A model generated the notes under the pieces. It did not search any database. It was not told the DNA's origin and worked only from the letters and a program-made list of their open reading frames with translations. A DNA stretch of 64,000 nucleotides from Powellomyces hirtus. Taxonomy: Eukaryota > Chytridiomycota > Chytridiomycetes > Spizellomycetales > Powellomycetaceae. The translations under genes and the position numbers were made by a program. Positions 1 through 11,013 of the stretch are shown in pieces; the stretch's first letter is position 1, and each line of letters starts with the position of its first letter. The stretch spans positions 1,364,001-1,428,000 of the forward strand of contig JAHLKG010000002.1 in assembly GCA_025526995.1 (NCBI GenBank), in the 5' to 3' direction.

Positions 1-568
1 GGCACTGAACGTGGTGCGCAAGGTCGACCCGGCCTACCTCGGAACGCTGTCGGCTTTAGAGCTCTTGACCGCCTTCTTCCTCGTAAAGCTGACGGTGTAC
101 CACATCCGAGCAACCGACAAGTCCAGTACGGTCCACGCGTTCGCCCGCCGCGTGTTATCCACGGGCGTCCTCCGTGTGGTCTTTGTGAACATGATCCCTG
201 GAGTCCGGCTCATCATGAACCAAACGATTTCCTCCAGCTTCAACTATTCGTCAGACGCCTCCGCCATCATCTACTACCTCCAATCCTCCATGAATCTCAT
301 GTACCTGATTGACCTGGCAATGACCAAAATGGACTCGTCCTCCATCTTCCGATCGAGCAGCAAGTATAGCGGGAATGTATCATCAAATGCACGTCATCAG
401 CAGGGATTTTCAACCGATTTGAGGCGCGTCACTGGGTCACAGATCGGCAACAGCGAAATTCAGCATACCAATTTTCGCGACAGCAGCCATACCACGCGAG
501 GAATAAATAGCACACGAGGGATAAAATCAACAGCGGAGGAGAATGTGGAAATTGCATGCTTACAATAA
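1..568 (+). CDS. C-terminal part of a multi-pass membrane protein (partial)
   Basis: The reading frame is open at the left edge, so only the last ~188 residues are present and the 5' part lies outside the window. Three hydrophobic stretches are visible: one near the start (around LELLTAFFLVKLTVYHI), one in the middle (around VLRVVFVNMIPGVRLIM) and one around IIYYLQSSMNLMYLIDLAM. They are followed by a Ser/Arg/Thr-rich, probably cytosolic tail of about 85 residues. This layout (last helices of a polytopic protein, then a disordered tail) resembles fungal seven-helix integral membrane proteins of unknown function. I do not recognise a specific family. The stop is TAA at 566-568. The downstream gene is convergent, with a ~270-nt gap holding an A/T-rich 3' UTR and a T-run at about 593-605. 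Confidence 0.6.
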   Translation, partial: ALNVVRKVDPAYLGTLSALELLTAFFLVKLTVYHIRATDKSSTVHAFARRVLSTGVLRVVFVNMIPGVRLIMNQTISSSFNYSSDASAIIYYLQSSMNLMYLIDLAMTKMDSSSIFRSSSKYSGNVSSNARHQQGFSTDLRRVTGSQIGNSEIQHTNFRDSSHTTRGINSTRGIKSTAEENVEIACLQ

Positions 569-836
569 TTTGGGCAAGGCTATCCTTTGTAGTTTTTTTT
601 TTTTTGGAGCATAGAATGACAAACTTGTCAAAAAAGGGCCATGTCATTTTGATGGAGGATAGCTGACCTTTACATGGCAACCTGCATCCCGACTATTATA
701 ATGTCTATTATACGTCTCCTCTGCTGGATGGTGAGAAAGGTTTCTATAGGCATCTATTTCGGGTATCTGCGACGATGGGAAACGTAAAGTCTCTAATTCG
801 AAAAGGACTGCAGGCGAGGGTTTTTGAAAGCTCTTT

Positions 837-2381
837 CTAACGCATGCAGCTCTTGGGCTGCGACAACGAAAGGTCGTTGACGCCAGTCTTCCAGCGCAGA
901 CCGTCACGGGTAAACACCCCAAAATGCGATTCGATGTTGTCAGCCGGGGCCTGCCCCGCCGGCTTGTCGAATGCCTGGAAGTAGAACAAGTCGATCCCGG
1001 CGCTGGCCGTGTAACAGGTGATTTGGCTCATGAACGTGTTCATCTCGTTCAGGCCGCTCTTTGAGTTGCCGCACGAGCCGCACGAGCCGGCGGTGGGATG
1101 GCCTGTTTCGGTGATGACTAGGCGAGGTTTGCCGTTCATGCAAGTTCCACCGTTGCATTGGGAGCCGAACTGTTTTTCTACGACCGTTTTGATGTAGTTG
1201 AGCGCGTCTCCGTTGGCGGCATTGAACCCGGCGTAAATTGGGTAGGCGTCAACGTAGACTTGGTCAACGTTTTTGAGAAGTTCGGTAGGGGTCGACTGAC
1301 TGTAATCGCCGTTGAAATTCAACCAGCCATTCACAATGTCGATGACGGAGACTGTGCCCCGCCAGTTGGCCTCATTGGCCAGACGCGAGCGGGTGGATTG
1401 GATGAGCTGCATAACTTTCCAATACGGCACCGCGGTGGCGGGGAGAGACGGCTCGTTGCCGACCGAGACACCGTAGATGAGGTTGGGGTATTTTTTCGCG
1501 AGCTGCACAATGAGGTTTTGCTGGTTCTGGATGTGACCGTCGTCAGCGTGGCTCCACATGTTGACCAGAACCTTCATGGGGAGGTTGGCGTTGTGAATGG
1601 CTTCCAAGGCAAACGCTGACGCCTGCGCGTCGTAGGTGCGGATCGCGTGAGTGTATTTTGAGAGGAAAGTGAGTTCTGTCTGCGCCTGCGCCACGCTGTG
1701 GACATCCGAGTACGCCAGACCAAAGAAGGGTTTGGCGCCTCCGGAACCGTTCTGATCGTTGGACTTCCATGGCTTGATGTCCCATTTTTGGTTGTTGGTT
1801 CCCGAGCAGGTCCATTGTTGCACTTTTCGTGTGTGGACGTCGAGATCCAGGCACTTGTTGCTGTGCACAAAGGAGATGTCGCCCGCTGGGTTGGGCCAGT
1901 GGATCAGCTGGTTGGCTTTGTTGCTGTCGCAGTCCATGATGCTGGCTGCGGCACCGTCTTCGCGGCTGAAACCGTCGATGGCTATGCATTTGTTGGAGGC
2001 GGGGTTGCGGAATACAGCAGTGTCGGCCGAGGTCATCTGGAGCCACCATGCCTGTTACGCCACAAAGTCCCAAAGGACGCGGTCGCCATTATCAGAGACA
2101 TGCACTTGGTACACAAAACTGCGAACGCGCGCGAGGGCACTGGGGCGGCGGTGGGGCTGCAAAACACTAACCTGGGCATTATTACCATTCCCGCACTCCC
2201 ATCCTTGCAACGGCGTCCCGTTGGCAACCTTTCCGTCCTTAACATCCAGACACCATCCATTTTGCCTGTTGGAGAGCGCGACGGTGGCCTCGTCGCGGCG
2301 CAATACGGGCGATGCGTTCGCAGTGGAGGCGAGGATGCACGCCGCGGCAGCGCCAAGGGCTATCGAACGGATGTGCAACAT
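837..2381 (-). CDS. Secreted GH17-type beta-1,3-glucanase with N-terminal ricin-type lectin module
   Basis: The start at 2381 opens with a signal peptide (MLHIRSIALGAAAACILAST), then a ricin-B-like region with QxW-style repeats (QNGWCLDVKDGKVANG, NKCIAIDG, NKCLDLDVHTRKVQQW). The C-terminal ~270 residues are a TIM-barrel hydrolase. It carries VSVGNEPS, with the likely acid/base Glu, and LVITETGHP, with the likely nucleophile Glu, as in clan GH-A family 17 glucanases. The expected role is hydrolysis or remodelling of cell-wall or substrate beta-1,3-glucan outside the cell, with the lectin part binding carbohydrate. At least one intron splits the lectin part between about 2190 and 2040; the exact junction is uncertain because two donor/acceptor choices are possible. 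The catalytic exon is continuous from 2036 to the stop. The Asl1-like GH128 family is a less likely alternative. Confidence 0.8.
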
Positions 2382-3325
2382 GGCTGGCGTTTTGTACAGA
2401 GACAGACAGGTGCGAGTACATACAACGGCGGGCAAATCGCTCAATCACTCCATTTTATGTGCCGTTCTTGCAAATTCAGCACAGTCATGCTTTTTTGGCG
2501 TGGACTACAGTCTACCGGTAGATCAGCGGCATGTCGCCACCACACATGCCCGACAGGCCGCACACACACACAAAATCCACGTTTTTTTGTTTCAAACAAC
2601 AACATGTGCGGCCCAGTACGGAGACGGGTTGACATGGGTGTCGGACGAAACCTGGAGCGACAAAATGGGGTTTTCCTGTGTGTGGCGTCCAACATCCGAT
2701 TCCGCTGTTGCTGTTTTGCCTCTCTCGCACCAACGCGCAACTTTGTGGCGCGCGCGGCTAAGCCACGAGGTATCCTGTCAGAAATGACTCCCTCAGCTAT
2801 TTGCGAGCTACCTACCATTATCATCGGCCAGTTAGCATTCCACAAGTTTTGCTTGCGATAAGTATCACCAGTGAAAGGAAATCTCAGCTTTCAACCAGGT
2901 TTTGCCCTACCGAGATCTGTCGTTTTCACTGGCCGGCGTAGGTGGCGGGACGCAGACAATGACGTTCACGCTCCCCCGTGTCGTACCCGGCGTGATATGT
3001 CAGAGTGTGTGTAAATAACAGCATCTACCTCTATGCATGGGACAACCCACGCAGTCGAGCCGGTGAGAAATGAGTTGTGATTAGCTTGGAGCGCACCTAA
3101 GCGTTCTCTTCGAATGACGGACGGCTTGCGTACGCAGACAACGAGCATTCGTCAAAAAAAAAGATTGTTCTGTTTCGCTAGCACCAGTGCGATCAGCTTC
3201 TATTTCGATGCAATTCATCGTCTAAATAATGTAAACCATTACGAATCCCTCAAGCGTGAGAGACCCGGCCAGGGTCAAAAGCCCGGACTTGATCTAACAT
3301 TTGTAACACTGGGAATGAGTGCGGG
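2382..3325. other. Intergenic: GH17 gene promoter and 3' flank of the TrpRS gene
   Basis: About 0.94 kb with no supportable gene. Near the GH17 start the minus strand has an AT-rich, TATA-like ACATAAAATGG at about 2451-2461, some 70-80 nt upstream of the ATG. A short CA-rich run lies around 2560-2576. Short ORFs on both strands lack domain signals and introns. Confidence 0.5.
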
Positions 3326-4696
3326 TCATCGCAGACCGACAACCTTCTGCACATCCCTCAGAGTCCTCGCAGCGATCATGCGGGCGCGTTCCTCGCCATC
3401 CTGCAGCACCGTCTCGACAAACCCAGAATCCTTTCTCAACCGGACCAACTCGTCTCTGATCGGGGACAGACCCGCAACGACCGCTTCCGCCACCGCGTCT
3501 TTGAATTCCTTGTTGCCCGAACCGCTGAAACGATCGGCAATGGCTTCCGGCGTTTCATTGGAGAAGCTCGAGTAGATGTTGATGAGATTGGCCACTCCGG
3601 GCCGGTGGGCCGGGTCATACGTGATCCCGACAGATGAGTCTACTGTGGCTTTTCGGATTTTGGATCGTATTTGCTCTGGTGTGTCATCGAGGTTGATCCG
3701 CGACGCTTCCGAGGTGTCGGATTTGGACATTTTGGAAGTCGGGTTTCGAAGTGACAAGATTCGCTTTGAGGATGAAGATGCTGTTGCACACAAAACACAA
3801 GGGCGAAGCAAATTCCAAGGATGTATTAGGAATGGTTTTGCGATGACTGATGGCAAACCAGGTTCCCGTACCGTAAAAGCCTTTTGGTATTGGGAACACC
3901 TCCTTCTTGTAGTGCGCGTTGAAGCTTCGCGCAGCCATTTGGGCAAGCTCCATGTGTTGCACCTGATCTTCTCCTATCGGCACCTGCGTAGAGCTGCCAT
4001 CCCAGTTGAGAGCTCCTTATGCGAATAAGAATGCATATGAGCGTTCACTCTCCTTGGTACTCACCGATATATCAGAATGTCGGCAGCCTGTAGGACCGGA
4101 TATGTGAACAGTCCAACATTCAGCCCTGCCAATGCGCCGTCATCAGCGGCGCGGTCCAATTCACCATCGGCCGTGGTTTCCGAAATGAGATTCATCGTCG
4201 CATTGGCGGCTGTCGTTTGCGGTGCGTCCGGATTGTTCTGTTGTATCATTTGCAGCTTTGTCTTCCACTGATGCATTCGACTCAACCATCCCATTGGGGT
4301 TCGGCAAAACAGCAACCAAGCCAGCTCGGAGTGTTCGGGGACCTTGGATTGTCTGAACAAGATACTTTTTTTGGGATCAATTCCACACGCCAACAAGCAT
4401 GCGGCCATATCCTTCACGTTTTTTCTCAACGTCGCGGGATCTTGCGGCATGGTCAATGCATGCAGATCGACAATGCTGTAGAGTACGCGAGACCCGTTGG
4501 CAGCATCACCGCCGCCGCGGAATGCGGCATCGTCCTGCAGACGGACCCAGTTGGCGAGCGCGCCGAGGTAGTTTCCCAGGTGCGGGACGGCAGTGGGTTG
4601 TATTCCGGATAGAACTAGCGGTTGGAACGCTTTGCGGGGTGGGTTGGTGGAGAGTGGGCGGGAGATGTGGTGCCGAAACAGGCACCGCCTATGCAT
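3326..4696 (-). CDS. MSW1: Mitochondrial tryptophanyl-tRNA synthetase
   Basis: Class I aminoacyl-tRNA synthetase that charges tRNA-Trp, here the organellar type. Exon 1 begins with a basic, arginine-rich presequence ([16 protein letters not shown]) and then has [19 protein letters not shown], the TrpRS form of the HIGH motif. Exon 2 restores [10 protein letters not shown], the conserved GEDQ motif, after an intron of about 70 nt whose acceptor is near 4000. Exon 3 has [14 protein letters not shown], which contains the KMSKS signature, followed by the helical C-terminal domain ending in QKVVGLR. The second intron is around 3775-3865. An in-frame ATG at 4714 is an alternative start. The length (about 375-385 residues) is normal for bacterial/mitochondrial TrpRS. 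The gene diverges from the GNAT gene at 5049. The symbol follows the yeast mitochondrial enzyme. Confidence 0.9.
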
Positions 4697-5048
4697 GTTG
4701 AGAGTCGGTCGCATTGTCGTGACAATGTATGTGAGGAGGTCCGTAGAATGCTGGCAATCTGTCAGGGCACTGCCGATACAGGGTACAAGGTGCTCAGCTA
4801 GTATACCGCGGGGTGGAATGTGTGAGATGCCTCGTCGGAGGGTTGACCAAACTGATTAGCTCAACCTTAACAAAAGTTTGGTTGTCGGAATTTCCATCGC
4901 GGCTTCCAACAACGCGGACGTCTGCGCCACGAGTCCCCACGATAACCCGCTGTCGCACGATCGACCGACCCCATCTACATCGCAGTTTCTCTCAACCAAC
5001 CAACCATCTCCATTTAGTATTCCACCACAACTTTCGAGAGTGAACAAA
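4697..5048. promoter_or_regulatory. Divergent promoter region between TrpRS and GNAT genes
   Basis: About 350 nt shared by two outward-facing genes. The side next to the GNAT ATG is pyrimidine/A-rich with a CCAACCAACCATC stretch. I see no clear TATA box or named operator. Confidence 0.5.
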
Positions 5049-5898
5049 ATGTCGCCCGAATACAAGTTGCGACCAGGCAAAGAAAGCGATGTCCCAGCGC
5101 TTCTCGAGGTAAAACCTACTTGCCAGGAGAGCACGGCCGCTGCGTGGTGTCACTAGGCTGGGCACCTAAACGAAGACAGATGTTTCTCTCCTTCCCTCTC
5201 TGCTTTGACAGATATATGATTATGAAGTGAAGAATGGTGTGGCCACTTTCGATTATGATACTCCGTCGCTGGAGCAACGTGTGCAGTGGTTTCGAACGAC
5301 GTTTGACGCGACACATCCGATCACGGTTGCGGTCGACAAGGATGACAAAGCTGTGAGTTTGTCATGTCAGGAACTTTGAATGAGAATACAGTTGAACTGA
5401 AGTGATCGGCTCCCAGGTGGGATACTGTGGTCTGTGCAGATATAATGCCAAGCGAGGATACGACCGGTAAACAAAGTCAAGAATCACCGGCATTGAGATA
5501 ACTCCGACTGACTTCGATTCATTTTTTTTCCAGTACTGTTGAGATCACATTGTACATACATCACGAGCATCAGCGGAAAGGACTGGGTTACGCTCTGACT
5601 GACGACATTCTGAAGCAAGCGCGAAGTCTTGGGTACAAAGATGTGATCGGTAAGTCGGATGAGGCACGTTGCACGAATCGAGAATCGAGATTGAGGAAAA
5701 CGCTTTCCATATTTGGAGACAAGCATAGAGAGATCATGTCTGACCCATTTCCATCTAGCCCTTATAGCAGGCGACAACAAGGGCAGCGTGACCTTGTTCG
5801 AACGGTTTGGATTCAAGACGTCCGGGTTCTTTCCTGGGATTGGGTACAAGTTTGGACGGGAGCTCGACGTTGTGTATTCGCAGCTCAAGCTGGTGTGA
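5049..5898 (+). CDS. GNAT N-acetyltransferase, phosphinothricin/methionine-sulfoximine acetyltransferase-like
   Basis: Acetyl-CoA dependent N-acetyltransferase. Five introns are placed from consensus sites and all keep the frame; exons are 5049-5108, 5212-5352, 5417-5466, 5534-5649 and 5759-5898, giving about 168 residues. The start MSPEYKLRPGKESDVPALLE is the usual beta1-alpha1 of GNATs. The acetyl-CoA site is VEITLYIHHEHQRKGLGYAL, with Q/RxxGxG/A seen as QRKGLG. The C-terminal GDNKGSVTLFERFGF motif and a final GYKFGRELDVVY match PAT-type enzymes that acetylate small amino-acid-like amines. The true substrate cannot be read from the sequence. Gene lengths and motif spacing are normal for the family. 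Confidence 0.87.
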
Positions 5899-6017
5899 AG
5901 GCGTCACCGACTGGGGCTAGACAATCCATTTCTAACGAGTAGAGCAGCTTTTTAGTATATATGTACACTTGGGCTCTCGGGTTGATCGCGACTGGTGGAT
6001 TACATGATCGCGTTTTG

Positions 6018-6458
6018 TTAGTGCGCAACCTCGTTGCTGTTTCGGCATATTTCGACAATCTTTTCCTCTGTCTCATGGGCCAACTGGCGCGACTGACCCA
6101 ATTCAATTGGAACGTTGTTTAGTTGCCGGTGGAGGGCCAAGATGCCGTTGGCAAACACCTCAGGGTCTTCCTCTAACGCCTCACGGGTGAGGACGGGGGA
6201 CAAGGAGGCCGAGGTGGTGGAAGACGGCGCGTGGGATACTTCTGTTCATAGTCCCCCCCGAGACGATGATTGTTAGAAGAGTGAGTGCAGAAAACACGAC
6301 GCCTCCTACACGCAGACGGACGGGCCAGCTGTGGAGCGTTTGCTTGTTTGTTTACCTGCGGCATCGAGGGCGAGCAGGTCCGCTATGAGAGCATCTGCGG
6401 TGGGTAGCTGACTGGCGGCAGGATTGGTGGGTGGTGGTCTTGAGACTCTGCGAAACAT
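6018..6458 (-). CDS. Small uncharacterised protein, two exons
   Basis: I do not recognise this gene. The ATG at 6458 opens MFRRVSRPPPTNPAASQLPT, followed by a short helix (DALIADLLALDAA). A GTAAAC donor near 6356 and a GAACAG acceptor near 6240 join this in frame to EVSHAPSSTTSASLSPVLTR and then a ~50-residue helical C-terminus with heptad-like spacing (ILALHRQLNNVPIELGQSRQ, LAHETEEKIVEICR). The product is about 110 residues, without signal peptide or membrane segment. It looks like a small coiled-coil subunit of a larger complex, but that is inference. It diverges from the gene at 7487 across a long repeat-bearing promoter. The intact frame across the intron is the main support for it being real. 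Confidence 0.55.
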
Positions 6459-6620
6459 TCTTCAATGCCCCGACCGTTCAACTCCAGCCTACATGAATGA
6501 ACGACATGAATGAACAACCAGAAGCAGCTCCTTCGGGTGGGGATGCTACATCTATCCCCATTGTGACGCTAGCAGCATTGGATGGAACCATGGTTGGAGT
6601 GGCAAACACCAATACTATCT

Positions 6621-7241
6621 ATATCGATATATGGGTCTTCCATTTCCCATCCTTCTTCCCTCCTTCCTTTGTAGACTCCTCCTCGTATCGATACTGGATG
6701 CATGATATATCGACATGTCTATCGCAATGTCAAGTCGCTAATAAGTGATATACCCTATTATTAGGCTTTCATCGTGGATTCTCTCCTTCCTATATTTATC
6801 ATTGCTCACTGGATGACTTTCTTATTCGAGGAAGAAGGAAGGAAAAGAAGGAAGGAAAGGAGAGTGAGTCCAATAGTGGGATGGCTTCTTATCAGCACAA
6901 CATATTTGGTGTATCGATACAAGTTCAGTCAGTCAGACGACAGTCACGCACAAGAATCATTAACGAACCGCTCAAGCCACTTGTTGCCCATCCATCCATC
7001 CATCCATCCAAGCCACTGAGTGACTGACTGACTGACTCTGACTCTGAGCCGTCCGTCTTCCTGTTTGTTGTGCGTCTTTCTTTGTATCGATTGTGCGCGC
7101 ATTGTCTTTGCCGCTTGTGAGTTCAAACTTGCCGCTATCGCTACTTTCTTCTTCTTGGAATGTCCGTTTTTTTTTTTGCACTCAACTGACTGACTGATGG
7201 CCGACTGACTGACTGACTGACTGCCTGATACATATCGATAC
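6621..7241. repeat. Dispersed palindromic motif TATCGATA, four copies in 620 bp
   Basis: Perfect self-complementary 8-mers at 6622, 6686, 6912 and 7233, two of them within the 10-mer GTATCGATAC. Further exact 10-mers occur at 26063 and 31318, outside genes. A symmetrical sequence repeated in a promoter is what a homodimeric DNA-binding protein site looks like, but no such factor is identified here. Confidence 0.6.
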
Positions 7242-7434
7242 ATAGACAACATAGATAGACTCTCCTGCTTGGCCCTGTTGGTTGATGCTTTATCTTCCCC
7301 AAGTTGCTCACCATTCCCATAGACGTTAGCCCCCTCCCGTCATAATCACCACCAGTTCCAAAGATCTCATTCCTCATCAGTACCTTGAACCTTCCTCCCC
7401 CCGTCATAGACCCAACGTAACAGCATACCAGGTA

Positions 7435-7449
7435 CCCCCCCCCCCCCCC
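7435..7449 (+). repeat. Homopolymer C tract upstream of the start codon at 7487
   Basis: Fifteen consecutive C residues lie about 38 nt before the ATG, probably in the 5' leader. Such runs are hypermutable and prone to sequencing-length error. Confidence 0.7.
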
Positions 7450-7486
7450 GTTCTACTCCATCACATCACACGGCACTGCTTCCACA

Positions 7487-8212
7487 ATGTCCATCCTCGA
7501 TTTCATCAACCGCCACCGCGAAATGAAAAAAGTCGCAAAGTACACCAGCCGGCGTAAAGACGCAACAACCCACCACAGCAACGGCTCAGCCGTCAAACTG
7601 CCCAAACTGAAAGTAAACCAGACCAACTGGGATGAACAGCGCCACGCCCAAGAATACTACAGCTACTCGCCCCCGTCCCGCCCGCGAGGCACCTCCACCA
7701 CCTCTTCGTCGGCGGCCTCCGCCGCGGGTTCCTCCCGCTGTGGCAGTTTCCGCAGCGCAACGTCGTCCGACTGCACTACCACCTCTTCTTCCACTCAACG
7801 AGAAGGCATCCTCATCACCCTCGCCGACCAAGACCTGCCGGTGCCGCCTTCTCCAACCGTGTCCGAGTTTGACGGCCCGGCGCCCGGTTCCCCGCGACCT
7901 CACCCGCCGCCAAAGCAGCTATGGACACACTTTGACAACAAGAGCTGCATGTCTTTTGACTCGCCACGAGCCGTGGACCCGTACCCTGCAACCCTGTCCC
8001 GCTCAAACGCCTCGTCCGCCAACAAATTCAGCCCGTGGTGGAAAAAGAACAAGAGCATGCACCACCTCGACTGCAACAATGTACGCTCAAGCGAAGACTA
8101 CAACTCGCTGAGCAGGGTCGCTTACCACGATTCGTAAGTGTCCTTCTCAATTTACTTTTGCCGCCAGTTGCTGCTGAAAACTCAATCGCCCTTTGGTTCT
8201 AGTACATACTGA
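7487..8212 (+). CDS. Serine-rich, disordered protein of unknown function
   Basis: The frame opens with MSILDFINRHREMKKVAKYT, a basic amphipathic helix, followed by a long low-complexity region rich in Ser, Pro and Thr. It contains clusters of aromatic/Pro patches and a KFSPWWKKNKSMHHLDC basic patch near the end. The long exon runs to 8108, where a GTAAGT donor and a TTCTAG acceptor at 8201-8202 add only the codons for a short STY tail and TGA at 8210-8212. About 218 residues, with no signal peptide or membrane segment. I recognise no domain. The composition suggests a phosphorylated, membrane- or nucleic-acid-associated adaptor, which is only inference. Expression may depend on the motif-rich upstream region. 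Confidence 0.6.
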
Positions 8213-8618
8213 GTTCGATTCCGGCCACCCCTCCTGGTTCTCATCCCTATACCCTCCCTCACCAACAGCGGGTCACGGCGCTGGACCGCCGACCGCTTCG
8301 GGCTGGCCACCCTCCCTTGCCCTTATGATAGACGAATATTTATGTGGGTGGATAGATGGTTTCACCTTGTCGTTAAACAAGGTTTGCTGAAACGTACATA
8401 TATATTTACAACCCCTACTCTATTTAAAACTCACTTTTGCCATATGCCACATTGCTCGCGTGTTTTTCGCGATGCATTATTGTACGTGCAAGCATTCACT
8501 TCATGAACTGTCAAAAAATCGCTCCCTATATGCAAGCTAGTAATGCCACTTGGAGAAAGATGGGTGCCGAGGACCGTCAAAGGCCAGCAATGTGTTGTGG
8601 TTATCACCACGCAATAGC
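8213..8618. other. Intergenic between convergent genes
   Basis: About 400 nt holding the 3' flanks of two convergent genes, with AT-rich stretches (about 8395-8425, 8334-8344) that could serve polyadenylation. No gene seen. Confidence 0.5.
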
Positions 8619-10130
8619 CTACCCTCCAAACAGTTTGATGCCTGTTGACGTTGGGTATTTTGCCGCATACTCCTTCATCTCGTTTCGTGATCGCACGAGA
8701 AACGGGTCTTGGCGGTCCAGTCCGCGGACCCGGATGCCCGGAAAGTTGTGCCGCAGGAGGTCTTGCAGGGCAGGTAGATACGCAGCGGGTGGAGCATACG
8801 TACCCGAATTATTGTCCACAATGAGTTCCCACCAGACCGTCCTCTGGTAAACGTGGGTGGGAGGTGGGAGGTTGGCCCATCCGTCGAGGGTGTCATCATC
8901 GCGCCTATGGTCGGCGGCCATGCGCGGCCTCAGATGAAACTCGCCCGCATATCTCACAAACTCGGAACAATTGGAATGCAGGGCGTGTTTGGACGCAAAG
9001 TCAACCAAGAACGCCGCCCCCGTCTCGCTGAACCGGAAGGTACTGTCGTCAATAATGTACGTGTACATGCACGGTTTCGGCACGCCCTTGTCGCCAACCA
9101 GCAGCTGCAGCCAGTCGTCGCCCGACGTGAGCGCGCCAAAACCGCGATCTTTGGGCTGTCGCGCGTACAAGCCACGGTGCGCCGCCTTGATGGGTTCCCG
9201 CACAGACCACGACATGGGCCCCGAGAAGATCTGTTGGGCAGCTCGGTACGACGTGTTCCAGTGAGTGGGGTTGGGGAGATAGACGGGCACGAGCGTCAGG
9301 TGAATCTTCCATGTGGTGTAGAGGTTGGTGTCGTTGAGGCGAGTGAGGACCCCGACCAGCGGTGAGTCGTGCGTGGTGTAGCGCGTGGGTCCGGCAAACA
9401 CGTATTGCGGTATGGGCGGGTTGCACATGGAAGGGGCAGTGTGGATTCGGAAGGTGAATGTTCCGCGCGGCTTTTGCAGCGGATCGAGGATGGTGAGGTG
9501 GTACTCTCCCGGGGAGATGGATATTTGGCACTGCGGAGTCGGAAATGAGAGAGAGATAAGTATGCGGTTCAAGATGCTCTAGAGCTCCGGCTGTTTTCTA
9601 CTGATTTTCCTCACTCACCTTTCCAACCAGTTCGTCTGTCAGCATCATAATGTCCTTGTCAAAGACGGTTATGGACAAGATCGCCGTGACCGGCACTCGA
9701 TGGACGATCCAGAGCTCGTTCCAGGTTGGATTCAGAGTGTTGCTGATGCAGGTTGAGCTGTGAACATATCATTTGGAAGGGGACAGCGAACCCTATGATG
9801 AGTGCTTGACTCCACTTTCGTGTGAGCGATACACTTTAGCGTAGCAACTCACCAAAAGTCAACCTGCCCGTCAATGCTGGCTCTAAAATACGGGTCCGCA
9901 CTGCCTATAATATCCATCTTTGGCAGCCCCGTCGCCTGCATGAATGTGAATGTAACGTCGACGCACGGCGGACCATAGTAGGGCTCGTTGCTGGATGGTT
10001 GTTGGCTGGTTTCCGCAGTGTGCGATTCGACCGGCCCGCTGTTGTCCGCCGAGACGTACTGGGGCGCGCGCGGCGGCAGCGCCGGGGCGGGGTCGTGCGG
10101 GGTGACGGCGCGCTTAAGGAGGCCAAGCAT
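8619..10130 (-). CDS. C2-domain protein with a large uncharacterised C-terminal region
   Basis: Three exons. Exon 1 (ATG at 10130; an in-frame ATG at 10175 is the alternative) has a Pro/Ser-rich leader and the first half of a C2 fold: VDVTFTFMQATGLPKMDIIG then SADPYFRASIDGQ. Exon 2 (about 9760-9620) continues STCISNTLNPTWNELW and ITVFDKDIMMLTDELVGK. Exon 3 (from about 9534) finishes the C2 strands and has ~300 residues I do not recognise, rich in aromatic residues and ending in GIKLFGG. C2 modules bind Ca2+/phospholipid; Asp residues (KMD, SADPY, DKD) are in the usual loop positions, so calcium binding is plausible. No transmembrane segment or signal peptide is seen. The size is about 460 residues. 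Confidence 0.65.
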
Positions 10131-11013
10131 GTCGGTCTGGGATGAGAAGAGGGGATGATGGTGGGTCGGATCCAATGACGGGCGTTATTTATTGCATGTC
10201 CGTCGAAAAGAGAAACGAGGCGGTGCGAACTTTCAAAGGTGGCCGCACACACTTCAACACATGCAAAGGAGTCGCGAGCGCGAAACCGAGCAAGTCGCAC
10301 AAACAGAACACTTCCATCCATCCTTCCATGGTTTGACCTCAAATACATTCAACCAGGCAGCAACGAGAGCAGCGATAAGGTGTCCCCACCCGCTTGTCGC
10401 CAACCCGCCGTTCTCAATATCAGAAAGAGATAGACGACAGAAGGAACACATCCAGCACCACGCTTCCGGTTCAGACCTGACGCTTTCCTTGGGGCATATC
10501 CGCGCACCTTTAATTTATGCATGGCATGCACGTTAGTGGCCCCGAATATGCGGGTTGCAAGGACACCCAGCAGTGAGATCGTATTTGTTCAGAATGCTCA
10601 GAATGTAGCAGCGGAGCTTTATCTCACATCAGGGGGGCTTTGCAAACGCAAGCGTAAATTGAAACACGAGAATTAATGGAAGTGGGACGAAAGTGTTGCT
10701 GCGCAAAGCAATCACGTGGGTGATCAATCCGGAGCGAGTTGCCAATCGTCGCCTAATGCAGCCGGATGGAGCCACAGGACGTTCAGTTGCTTGTCGCTCT
10801 CTGGTCTCTCACCTTTCCTCGTCGTTATTTTCTGAAGCTCAAATCTGTCGGCGACCTCTCTCGCACATACGCAGTTTGTCTGCAAGAACATCTCCAAGGC
10901 AGGAACCTGCGATTGATCTTATCTCATTCACGCGCAAGTCTGTCAGTCCTCACTAGGAGGTGTCGTCGCACTCGGCATCACCACCGCCATCACCAACAAA
11001 CTATCAACACACA
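10131..11013. promoter_or_regulatory. Divergent promoter region, C2 gene and spt5
   Basis: About 0.88 kb. A TCACGTGG E-box-like site is at 10712-10719. No gene is supported; the short ORFs here show no domain or splice support. Confidence 0.45.

Larger units (their letters stand above)
6459..7486. promoter_or_regulatory. Long divergent promoter region with TATCGATA palindromes and microsatellites
   Basis: About 1 kb without a credible gene. It holds ATATCGATAT (6621-6630), GTATCGATAC (6685-6694 and 6911-6920), GTATCGATTG (from 7084) and ATATCGATAC (7232-7241). It also holds CATC tandem repeats (about 6988-7010), CTGA/GACT tandem repeats (about 7016-7040 and 7186-7223), a GGAA/GAAGG-rich stretch (about 6828-6862) and a 15-nt C-run at 7435-7449, just upstream of the gene at 7487. 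Function is not known; see findings. Confidence 0.6.

Noticed and set aside
6988..7223. Tandem CATC and CTGA repeats as possible transposon footprints
   Set aside because: They are simple microsatellites; no terminal inverted repeats, target-site duplication or transposase were found.
8205..8230. Sequence GAGTTCGATTCCGGCC resembling a tRNA T-arm
   Set aside because: The upstream 70 nt contain no D-arm or anticodon arm; it overlaps the 3' end of a spliced gene.
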